64,000 bases of DNA from Chondrinema litorale (GTDB lineage Bacteria; Bacteroidota; Bacteroidia; Cytophagales; Flammeovirgaceae), in NCBI RefSeq assembly GCF_026250525.1, contig NZ_CP111043.1, forward strand, positions 992,001 through 1,056,000, written 5' to 3'. Of the stretch, positions 55,023 to 62,955 are shown piece after piece (positions within the stretch are counted from its first letter, which is position 1; each line of letters starts with the position of its first letter). The notes beneath the pieces were generated by a model, which saw only the letters and a program-made list of their open reading frames with translations, ran no database searches and was not told where the DNA came from. Made by a program: the position numbers and the translations under genes.

Positions 55023-56018
55023 CTAATTTACTTTAGTAACTTCTTTCTCACCTTGAATTTGTCTAATTACAATTTCTGCGTGTTCACGAGAGTTTTCGAT
55101 AAACCACTTGGTAGTTATCATGCCACCACATACTACACCTGCTAAGTACAAACCAGCAATATTTGTTTCGTATGTTTCTTCATTGTGCATTGGCTTGCGG
55201 GTTTCATCTTTGCATAACTCAATTCCTATATTTTGTAAAAAGCTAAAGTCTGGTTGATAGCCAGTCATTGCCATTACAAAATCATTCGGGATAGACTTGA
55301 GACCTTCTGAAGTCTTAATAATTACTTCATGCTCTTTAATCTCAATCATTTCAGATTTAAAATAAGCTTTAATAGAACCTTCTTTAATTCGGTTGTCAAT
55401 ATCTGGTCTTACCCAATATTTAACTCTTGAGCTTATTTCTTCTTCCCTAACTACCATTGTAACCTCAGCACCTTTTCTGTAGGTTTCTAGAGCCACATCT
55501 ACAGAAGAATTAGCAGCACCTACCACTAATACTCTTTGATTAGCATATGGGTGAGGCTCATCGTAGTAATGTTTTACTTTTGGTAAGTCTTCACCCGGTA
55601 TGTTCATTAGGTTTGGCTTATCGTAAAAACCAGTGGCAACAATAACAGAATCTGCATTATAAGTCGCTTTAGAACTTTTAATTTGAAATCTGGTATCTGT
55701 TCCTGGTGTTACTTTTTCTACTTTTTCGTAAAGGTTCACCTTTAATTCCCAACTCTGTTGCACTCTTCGGTAATATTCAAGCGCTTCGCTTCTAGTTGGT
55801 TTATCACCATGAGAAATAAAAGGAACACCACCAATCTCCAACTTTTCTGAAGTTGAAAAGAAAGTCATGTTAGCTGGATAATTATATAGCGAATTTACCA
55901 AACATCCTTTTTCAAGTATAACATAAGATAATCCTGCTTTTTTTGCTTCTATACCACAGGCGAGTCCAATTGGTCCACCTCCAACAATTAATATGTCGAT
56001 TTTATTTGGGGTATCCAT
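55023..56018 (-). CDS. ypdA: YpdA family bacillithiol-disulfide reductase
   Basis: A 331-residue FAD/NAD(P)-dependent oxidoreductase. The first dinucleotide motif IDILIVGGGPIGLACGIEAKKAG binds FAD, and the second, RVLVVGAANSSVDVALETYRKGAEVTMVVR, binds NADPH. SLYNYPANMTFFSTSEKLEIGGVPF is the characteristic YpdA segment. Unlike thioredoxin reductase it has no CxxC redox pair. YpdA reduces oxidised bacillithiol in Firmicutes and is expected to do the same in Bacteroidota that make bacillithiol, helping keep the cytoplasm reduced. Single-gene unit with its own terminator. Confidence 0.9.
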   Translation of the reverse strand: MDTPNKIDILIVGGGPIGLACGIEAKKAGLSYVILEKGCLVNSLYNYPANMTFFSTSEKLEIGGVPFISHGDKPTRSEALEYYRRVQQSWELKVNLYEKVEKVTPGTDTRFQIKSSKATYNADSVIVATGFYDKPNLMNIPGEDLPKVKHYYDEPHPYANQRVLVVGAANSSVDVALETYRKGAEVTMVVREEEISSRVKYWVRPDIDNRIKEGSIKAYFKSEMIEIKEHEVIIKTSEGLKSIPNDFVMAMTGYQPDFSFLQNIGIELCKDETRKPMHNEETYETNIAGLYLAGVVCGGMITTKWFIENSREHAEIVIRQIQGEKEVTKVN

Positions 56019-56113
56019 TCTTTAGTTTGTTTATAAATTACAATCAAAAAACTTATAGCTGATCGTGAGAGTTCAACAAAAATACAAACCGAGTATTTCT
56101 TACTGAAATAAAC

Positions 56114-56145
56114 AAAAAGAAAAGGCAACCATAATGATTGCCTTT
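56114..56145 (-). terminator. intrinsic terminator after the peptide transporter gene
   Basis: AAAGGCAA and TTGCCTTT form an 8-bp stem around a nine-base loop, with a U-rich run in the minus-strand direction. It lies about 25 bases past the POT transporter stop. Confidence 0.78.
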
Positions 56146-56170
56146 ATTTATTTTTCGAGTGTTGAGATGT

Positions 56171-57667
56171 TTATTTCACATTTCCCATCCACTTTTTAAC
56201 CCAAGGTGTAAGGATAAAGAATATTACACCAGCACCTACTCCTAACATTACCACAGACATAAACAGTGATGGCAAGGAATCTGACGACTCGGAATTAAAT
56301 CCGCCAGCGAATAAACCTGCAATTAAGTTACCGAGTGAGGTACCTACAAACCAGATACCCATCATCTGGCCAGTATATCTTGCCGGAGCCAACTGAGTAG
56401 TCGCACTTAATCCAATTGGACTCAAAGTAATTTCACCTACTGAGTGGAAGAAGTATGTAGCAACTAACCAGAACATGCCTACTTTACCGCTAGACTCAAC
56501 AACTATCTTGGCAGCTAAAAACATTATAAAGAAGCCAATAGCCATTAATATAAGACCAATTCCAAATTTTATTGGAGTAGATGGATTAAGATTTTTAGCA
56601 GCAAGTTTTACCCAAAGAGCACCAAGTATAGGCGCAAAAATGATGATAAAACCCGGGTTTACATTTTGAAGCATACCAGCGGGAAGTTCGAATCCGCCGA
56701 TCATTCTATCAGTATAATCTCTGGCAAATAAATTCAATGTACTACCTGCCTGTTCGAAACCTGCCCAGAATACTGCTGAACCCACAAACAAAAGGAAAAT
56801 TACACCTACTTTTTTCTTCTCTTGTGCATTTAATCCACCAGAAACAAGAATATTTAAAAAGTAAATAACTGTAACCGATACAATGATAAAACCAACTGCT
56901 TCTGCAAAACCTCTGGCAGTTGTTAGGTCTATATAACCAGTAAATTGAGCAATGGTAACTAAAACTATTAGGAAACCAGATAAAAGAAGAGTTAAGCCTT
57001 TATTAGTTGGAAGATGTGTACTGGTATCTTCTTTTGCTTTTGCAGCTACTCCTATTCCTTTTAAAGATTTACTAGTTAACCTAAACTGAATAAGACCGAA
57101 AAGCATCCCGATTGCAGCTAAACCAAAACCATAATGCCAGTTTACTTTCTCTCCTAATAAACTCACACATGCCTGCCCCAAAAATGAACCGATGTTTATA
57201 CCCATATAAAATATAGAGAATCCTGCATCTCTTCTTGCACCACCTTCTGGATAAAGGTCACCAACCATTGTACTAATGTTCGGTTTTAAAAGTCCAGTTC
57301 CGGTTGCCACGAAAGCTAATCCACTAAAAAATATCATATTTGATCCAGGTACAGCCAATAATATGTGCCCGATCATAATAAGTATACCTCCATACCAAAC
57401 TGCTTTCTGCTGGCCTAATATGTTATCTGCTATCCAGCCACCGGGTAAAGTAAAAAGGTAAACTCCAGCAGTGTAAAGTCCGTAAATTGCCCCAGCTGTT
57501 TCTTCGTCTAGCCCCATACCTTCTTTGGCTACATCTGTAGTCATAAAAAGTATAAGAATAGCCCTCATGCCGTAATAACTGAACCTCTCCCACATTTCAG
57601 TCATGAACAATGTTCTCAATCCCTTAGGATGGCTCATTATTCCGGTCTTTTGTGATTGTGTAGTCAT
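56171..57667 (-). CDS. POT/PTR2 family proton-coupled peptide transporter
   Basis: A 498-residue MFS-type importer of di- and tripeptides driven by protons. The opening MTEMWERFSYYGMRAILILFMT contains the conserved E-x-x-E-R-F-x-Y-Y-G helix 1 motif. GGWIADNILGQQKAVWYGG is PTR2 signature 1, and FSIFYMGINIGSFLGQ corresponds to the second signature (F-Y-x-x-I-N-x-G-S). About 12-14 helices are seen, with two extra helices between the halves as usual in bacterial POT proteins. It would take up peptides such as those released by extracellular proteases. Single gene. Confidence 0.93.
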   Translation of the reverse strand: MTTQSQKTGIMSHPKGLRTLFMTEMWERFSYYGMRAILILFMTTDVAKEGMGLDEETAGAIYGLYTAGVYLFTLPGGWIADNILGQQKAVWYGGILIMIGHILLAVPGSNMIFFSGLAFVATGTGLLKPNISTMVGDLYPEGGARRDAGFSIFYMGINIGSFLGQACVSLLGEKVNWHYGFGLAAIGMLFGLIQFRLTSKSLKGIGVAAKAKEDTSTHLPTNKGLTLLLSGFLIVLVTIAQFTGYIDLTTARGFAEAVGFIIVSVTVIYFLNILVSGGLNAQEKKKVGVIFLLFVGSAVFWAGFEQAGSTLNLFARDYTDRMIGGFELPAGMLQNVNPGFIIIFAPILGALWVKLAAKNLNPSTPIKFGIGLILMAIGFFIMFLAAKIVVESSGKVGMFWLVATYFFHSVGEITLSPIGLSATTQLAPARYTGQMMGIWFVGTSLGNLIAGLFAGGFNSESSDSLPSLFMSVVMLGVGAGVIFFILTPWVKKWMGNVK

Positions 57668-58306
57668 AAATAGATTTTATTTTGAATCTAGTGTATTTTA
57701 ATAGCAGTATTGACAAAATTGACACTTTTCAATTAACTGCTCTGATAATTTAAATTTCCTAAGATAAGCAATACACCAGAAAATCATAAATTATCTTCTA
57801 AAATTACTATTTACTACTAGCTCAAATCTTAAAATTTGAAGTAATAAGCAGACTTGTCTCATGCCAGTTATATGTAAGATTAATAGTATATGCTAAAAAA
57901 AAATCATTCTTTGATAAAAGCCGGTATTTATATGACTTTGAATAAGGCTTCAAAAAGCATTTCTCTAAATTCAATTAATTACGATTTTAACAATTTATTC
58001 TTCATAAATCATCAAATATTACATTTTCACAAGGCTATCATACACATACCTTAGCAAAATATAAAAAACTAGCACTTTTAGAACAATGTGCATAACTGCT
58101 TTTCTCGCAATAAAGACAATATACATACAATGTAATTTTTCACAGGGGTTAGTACATCCATTTGCTTACCTCATGTATGTTATTAAGCTATATTTGTATC
58201 AAGATTTTTTCATTTTTTTAAACAGGTTTCATTCCTGTTAGTTTTTAGACTAGGTCATCCAAACAACACAAGACTACATTATTTACACAGCTAACATCCT
58301 GAAAAT
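57668..58306. other. 639-base AT-rich intergenic region upstream of the T9SS-domain gene
   Basis: The region separates the minus-strand peptide transporter from the plus-strand T9SS-domain gene. I see no reading frame with a recognisable product, no RNA and no terminator hairpin. A perfect -7 element (TATATTTG, 58189-58196) with a TTTG 24 bases before it is the only clear signal. Confidence 0.5.
58189..58196 (+). promoter_or_regulatory. -7 promoter element (TATATTTG) for the T9SS-domain gene
   Basis: A perfect TAnnTTTG match, with TTTG at 58161-58164 as a possible -33 element at slightly long spacing. It would give a leader of about 105 bases. Confidence 0.5.
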
Positions 58307-58669
58307 ATGGTAAGAAAATTACAGGCTAAAATTATATTAACAGTAATGCTTTCGGTTTCGGCCATGTTGGCAACCGGAAACAATGAACCAGATAAACTGT
58401 GGGATTCTGACGATTTATATGTGTCGAATATTTATCCTAATCCGGCAGTGCACTCGATAACTTTAGACTATCGTATTCTAGATAACAATACTAGTGCTAC
58501 TATTATATTTAGAAATATACTAGGTAGCGAAATGGGCATTTACAATTTATCTCAAAGAGAAACCAGCTTGACTATCCAACTATCAGATTTTAGTTCAGGT
58601 GTATATTTTTATACACTAAGTGTTGAAGGAAAAGATTTAGTAACTAAAAAATTTATGGTGAGTAAATAA
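58307..58669 (+). CDS. small secreted protein consisting mainly of a T9SS sorting domain
   Basis: A 120-residue protein. A signal peptide covers about residues 1-23 (AKIILTVMLSVSAMLATG). After a short acidic stretch (NNEPDKLWDSDD) it goes straight into a type A T9SS C-terminal domain: VSNIYPNPAVHSITLDY, IIFRNILGSEMGIYNL, LTIQLSDFSSGVYFYTL and the final KKFMVSK. T9SS cargo normally carries a large passenger before this domain; here there is almost none. It may be a competitor, a decoy, a remnant, or a tiny surface-anchored peptide carrier. Its stop codon abuts the stop of the convergent glycosylase gene. Confidence 0.82.
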   Translation: MVRKLQAKIILTVMLSVSAMLATGNNEPDKLWDSDDLYVSNIYPNPAVHSITLDYRILDNNTSATIIFRNILGSEMGIYNLSQRETSLTIQLSDFSSGVYFYTLSVEGKDLVTKKFMVSK

Positions 58670-59269
58670 TTATTTTGCTTTACTACACCATTTATTATCC
58701 CTTATCCTAAAACGCCAAGGCAACAACGCATCTTCCCCGGCGTAATCGATACCTACCCGGGCACTCGAGATAATTTCATTATTATCAACAACTACCTTGT
58801 GATCTTCCAACCAGATCAAATTATCAACAAGATCAGTCCCATAGTGACTGGTATCAATACCTAAAGCCTGTGATAAAATGCCTGGCCCAGCAGTAAGCCT
58901 GTAAGCCGTTTTATCCATTTTTCTTCTTTCAAGCATAGTATCTATACCAGCAACCGGCTCTATCGCTCTTATCAACACAGCATCTGCACTACCTTTTTTA
59001 TTGGTTACAATATTAAAAAGTGCGTGAATTCCATAGCAAAGGTATACATAAGCATGTCCGCCTTCGCCAAACATAACCTCTGTTCTCTTTGTTCTGCGGT
59101 TTAAATGTGCATGGCAAGCTTTATCTATTGCACCACAATAAGCTTCGGTTTCAACAATTTTTCCAGAGGTAAAAACGCCATCGATATTAGTGCATAACAT
59201 CTTGCCTAATAGCTGTTTGGCAACATCAACTACATCTTCGTTTTCGTAAAACTCCTTTGTGATTTTCAA
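58670..59269 (-). CDS. mpg: 3-methyladenine DNA glycosylase (AAG/MPG family)
   Basis: A 199-residue base-excision enzyme that removes alkylated purines, such as 3-methyladenine, from DNA. The catalytic glutamate lies in GKIVETEAYCGAIDKACHA, the strand motif GGHAYVYLCYGIHALFNIVT follows, and LIRAIEP and RLTAGPGILSQALGI are typical of AAG. Length and order match the family. It lies 16 bases downstream of the dnaX tau tail, same strand, so it may be co-transcribed with dnaX. Its stop is immediately next to the stop of the convergent T9SS gene. Confidence 0.94.
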   Translation of the reverse strand: MKITKEFYENEDVVDVAKQLLGKMLCTNIDGVFTSGKIVETEAYCGAIDKACHAHLNRRTKRTEVMFGEGGHAYVYLCYGIHALFNIVTNKKGSADAVLIRAIEPVAGIDTMLERRKMDKTAYRLTAGPGILSQALGIDTSHYGTDLVDNLIWLEDHKVVVDNNEIISSARVGIDYAGEDALLPWRFRIRDNKWCSKAK

Positions 59270-59285
59270 CCTTCAATCAGTTTTC

Positions 59286-61030
59286 TTAATTATCGAAGTC
59301 TAAACCCAGTTTATTCTTTAATGAAACCAGCGCAGGATTTATATTAGCGAGATATTCAAACTTATCTTGAGTGGTATAAATCCTCTTTTTTCCAGCTTTT
59401 GGAGTAGCTATGGTATAATCTAAATGAATCAGATCATTCTGTAATTCTTCTGATAAGAATTTGAATAATTGAGGTTTAAACTTGGTAAAATATTCTCTTA
59501 AAACTTGATTACCCAATGTTACCACAATACTGTGTTTTCCATTAAGCGCTGGCTCTCCATCTTCCAAAATAATTTTGTTGAAATGTTGATTACCCGCAAT
59601 ATCAGTCTGCTGCATTTTCTCCCAAGCTTTTTCTAAATCGGCTTGATTGAATGAATTTGTCATTCGACCAGTAACAGGTTTTTCTTCCTGTACTGTAGCT
59701 TGTTGCGTATTACTGCTTTGCTCCTGCTTAATTTTTTGCCTAATCTGCTCTATACTTAATGGAACTTGAGCAGTTTTCTTTAGTGGTACTTTTAATGGAG
59801 GTCTCTTCGGTTGTGTTTTAGGTACTTGAGTAGTAGTAGTTTTATTTTCGATAGTTGTTTCTGAAACCTGCTTATTTTCACTTGTTTCTATCTCTTTTTG
59901 TGAAGGTTCAGATTCTAAACTACTTTTTTTTTTAACTCACCATTGCGGGCGAGGTCAATTGCGCTTTTTAAATGGCACATCTTTAAAAGTGCCAACTCTA
60001 CATGGAATCGCTGATTTTTACTGGATTTATAATTTAGATCACACTGGTTACCAATATTCATGGCAGTTAGCAAAAAGGAAACAGAACTCGCATTTGCCTG
60101 AGTGTGATACTTCTCTTTTACATTATCTGCTACTTCTAGCAAATCTAAGGTAGAAGCATCTTTACAAACCAATAAGTTTCTAAAGTGCTCGCAAAGCCCA
60201 ATTATAAAATTTTGACCATCAAAACCTTTTCTCAGTATCTCATCGAAGATGCTTAGACATTTTGAATGATTCTCTTGCAACAAAGTTTCTGTTACCTGAA
60301 AATAGTAATCGTAGTCAAGTATGTGCAGGTTTTTAATAGTAGTCTCATAATCGATATGCCTGTCTGTAGAGAAAGTAACAATCATATCAAAAAGAGAAAG
60401 TGCATCTCTTAGTGCTCCGTCTGCCTTTTGTGCAATTAGATATAGCGCTTCATCATCTGCAGTAATATTTTCTTGTGCTGCTACATTGGCTAAATGTGAA
60501 GCAATATCTTGTACGCTGATTCTATTAAAATCGAATATTTGACAACGAGAAAGAATTGTAGGAATCACCTTATGCTTTTCTGTAGTTGCCAGAATAAATA
60601 TAGCGTATGAAGGTGGCTCTTCGAGTGTTTTAAGAAATGCATTAAAAGCTGCATTTGATAACATGTGCACCTCATCTATTATATACACTTTGTATTTACC
60701 AGACTGTGGTGCGTAACGAACCTGCTCTACTAAACTTCTAATGTCATCTACAGAGTTGTTAGAAGCAGCATCTAGTTCGTAAATATTATAGTCAAAATTA
60801 AGTTTTTCAGCTTCTGCATTATCAATATCTTTTGGAGTATTGATTAAGCGCGCCAGAATTCGGGCACAGGTAGTTTTACCGACTCCTCTCGGGCCACAAA
60901 AAAGAAAAGCCTGTGCAAGATGATTGTTATCAACTGCATTTTTCAATGTTGTGGTAATATGCTCCTGACCTACTACTGTTTCAAATGAGTTAGGACGGTA
61001 TTTTCTGGCAGAAACTACAAAATTTTCCAT
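59286..61030 (-). CDS. dnaX: DNA polymerase III gamma/tau subunit, made by -1 frameshift or slippage
   Basis: Clamp-loader ATPase. The first frame (start 61030) carries Walker A FCGPRGVGKTT (about 45-53), DEVHML (119-124) and the arginine-finger region, and stops at 59915 after ELKKKVV, 371 residues (gamma-like). A run of ten A followed by G (59924-59933 on the complement) contains the A-AAA-AAG heptamer just before that stop. A -1 shift there opens a frame with no stops, through a Lys/Pro/Thr-rich linker, to a C-terminal domain (from 59663, FNQADLEKAWEKMQQ...GLDFDN). The shifted product would be about 581 residues, i.e. tau. The usual zinc-binding cysteines between Walker A and DAASNNSVDDI are absent. 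Alternative: a one-base error or real mutation in the homopolymer. Confidence 0.85.
59924..59933 (-). promoter_or_regulatory. dnaX slippery sequence: ten A then G
   Basis: The minus strand reads GTGAGTT, ten A and GTAGTTTAG. In frame 0 this is Leu-Lys-Lys-Lys-Val-Val-stop. The last seven bases before GTA form AAAAAAG, the classic dnaX frameshift heptamer. GGTGAG just upstream could act as a weak internal Shine-Dalgarno signal. I see no clear downstream stem-loop. Long A runs also allow transcriptional slippage. Confidence 0.7.
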
Positions 61031-61142
61031 ATATCGTTAAGCTCGAGCTTATATAAAAGCCTTGCCTTTTTCTTCTTCTAAAACTGCAAATTAAAGATAA
61101 TTGAATGAAATACCGGGGATAAATTCTAAAAAAGTCAAACTC

Positions 61143-61910
61143 TTATTTATCTAGCCATTCTTTAAATAGTGGAGCCTTGTGGCTACTCACCACTATTTCA
61201 TCATTTGTTGTTGGTGTTAATTCAATCTTTAATCTACCTTTAAAGTAAGGAAATATATTTTGAGTGGCATCTATGTGAATGAGGTATTGTCTATTAATCC
61301 TAAAGAATATACCTGGATCCATCATTTCTTCTAGCTGCTCCAAAGAATGGTTTACTGCATATTTTCTGTTGTCAAATGTGATAATAAAAACCACTTTATC
61401 TTCAGAAATGAAATAGGCAATTTCGTGTGCTTTTACAGATTTAATTTTTCTGCCATACTTTACTAAGAAGCGTTGTTTATATACTTTTTTCTCTTTGCCC
61501 AATAAGCCAATAAGTGTATCTATCTTAGAGTTTCTTACTGCTTTCTGCAAAGACTCAGACATATTATTGAGTTTTTCGAGAGCTTCTTCCAGCTTATTAT
61601 AGCGAACTGGTTTTAATAGATAATCTATACTGTTTACCTTAAAAGCTTCGATAGCGTACTCATCATAAGCAGTGGTAAAAATTACCGGACATTTCACTTT
61701 TACTTCTTGAAACACTTCGAAAGATAAACCATCGCTTAACTGAATATCGGCCATTATTAGGTCTGGTTCATCATTTTCACTTAGCCATTCCACGGCCTCT
61801 TCCACAGATGGTAACTGTGCAACAATTTCGTTCTCATCACTATACCGCTGTAACATTTGTTCCATTTTTTTTGCGGCCAGTGTCTCATCTTCAATAATGA
61901 CTATTTTCAT
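61143..61910 (-). CDS. LytTR-type response regulator
   Basis: A 255-residue transcriptional regulator. A receiver domain covers about 1-120, with the acidic pair in IVIIEDETLAAKKM, the phospho-acceptor aspartate in DLIMADIQLSDGLSFEVF, threonine in IFTTAYDEYAIEAFKVNSIDYLLKPVRYNKLEEAL and the lysine in LLKPV. A LytTR DNA-binding domain follows (about 150-255; RFLVKYGRKIKSVKAHEIAYFISEDKVV...RINRQYLIHIDAT). Its start overlaps the end of the sensor kinase gene by four bases (ATGA), so the two form a translationally coupled pair. Confidence 0.94.
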   Translation of the reverse strand: MKIVIIEDETLAAKKMEQMLQRYSDENEIVAQLPSVEEAVEWLSENDEPDLIMADIQLSDGLSFEVFQEVKVKCPVIFTTAYDEYAIEAFKVNSIDYLLKPVRYNKLEEALEKLNNMSESLQKAVRNSKIDTLIGLLGKEKKVYKQRFLVKYGRKIKSVKAHEIAYFISEDKVVFIITFDNRKYAVNHSLEQLEEMMDPGIFFRINRQYLIHIDATQNIFPYFKGRLKIELTPTTNDEIVVSSHKAPLFKEWLDK

Positions 61911-62941
61911 GATTTTTCAAGACTTAATAGTGGTATTCTTACAGTAAAAAAAGATCCGTCGTCAATAACTTCCATCTCTCTATCAGTTACATAACTAAAT
62001 CGCTTTCTCAAATTATTAAGACCGGTCTCACCGGGATTTCCGGATTTCTGAGATTTCTTCTGGATATTATTTTTTACAACCAGATACTTCTCTCCTTGAT
62101 TAAATATTTCCACACAAAGTGGAGCTCTTGCTGAAAGCTTATTATGTTTTATCGTATTTTCTACTAAAATCTGTAAAGCCATAGGAGGAATCATTTTATT
62201 CCTCAATTTAGTATTTACTTCGCTCTTAATAAAAAGCTGCTTATCAAATCGTTTTTCTAGAATATGAAGATATGCCTCCATAAAGTCTAACTCAGTACTA
62301 AGGCTTACTACCTCAGTATCTTTATTTTTTAAAACATATCTGTAAACTTCTGCAAAATTATCAAGAAAATCGAGAGCTGCTTCATTTTGCGGCTCAATCA
62401 GTGACGATAATATATTTAAATTATTAAAAAGAAAGTGTGGATCGATATGACTTTTTAGCGCTTTAAGCTCAGAAAGCATATTTTCCTTTTCCAGAGTATT
62501 CTTTTCAATTGTTACTTTTTTCCACTTTACCATAAAGTAAATACCGAAAAATATAGAAAATACGGGTATCAGAAATAATATACCGTAGATATTGAGTAGT
62601 ACCATCTGATACATATCAGGTGGTAAGAGTGTAAAACCAGCTTTAAATATGTAGTAAGTAGCATTAACTACTATAAGTGTATATAAACCACTTACCAAAA
62701 GCTGCAAGTTAAGTCGTTTCGCCATGTTGTCTTGCCATGGCATAAGCCTATCGAACAGCAAATAGATACCGTAATTACCAACCCATAAAAGAAGAATTAC
62801 ACTAAATACCCAGATAGCAGCCAAATAGTACACCGGACTTATCTCTGGTGACTGTTCTATTGGCGGCTCCTGAACATAAAAGTATATGCTACCACCTAAT
62901 AGTAAAATGAGCGATATGATTGCTATTCTCAGGTAAGACAA
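61907..62941 (-). CDS. LytS/YehU-type sensor histidine kinase
   Basis: A 344-residue kinase of the His_kinase (LytS) family. Four transmembrane helices occupy the first 165 residues (IISLILLLGGSIYFYV; YLAAIWVFSVILLLWVGNYGIYLLF; VSGLYTLIVVNATYYIF; ILFLIPVFSIFFGIYFMV) with little extramembrane sensor. Then a coiled segment leads to the phospho-histidine box ALKSHIDPHFLFNNLNILSSLI and the ATPase motif PMALQILVENTIKHNKLS with GETGLNNLRKRFSYV. It phosphorylates the LytTR regulator encoded next. It follows the repeat-protein gene by 14 bases, suggesting that protein belongs to the same operon. Confidence 0.93.
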   Translation of the reverse strand: MSYLRIAIISLILLLGGSIYFYVQEPPIEQSPEISPVYYLAAIWVFSVILLLWVGNYGIYLLFDRLMPWQDNMAKRLNLQLLVSGLYTLIVVNATYYIFKAGFTLLPPDMYQMVLLNIYGILFLIPVFSIFFGIYFMVKWKKVTIEKNTLEKENMLSELKALKSHIDPHFLFNNLNILSSLIEPQNEAALDFLDNFAEVYRYVLKNKDTEVVSLSTELDFMEAYLHILEKRFDKQLFIKSEVNTKLRNKMIPPMALQILVENTIKHNKLSARAPLCVEIFNQGEKYLVVKNNIQKKSQKSGNPGETGLNNLRKRFSYVTDREMEVIDDGSFFTVRIPLLSLEKS

Positions 62942-62955
62942 CTTCTTCTATATCA

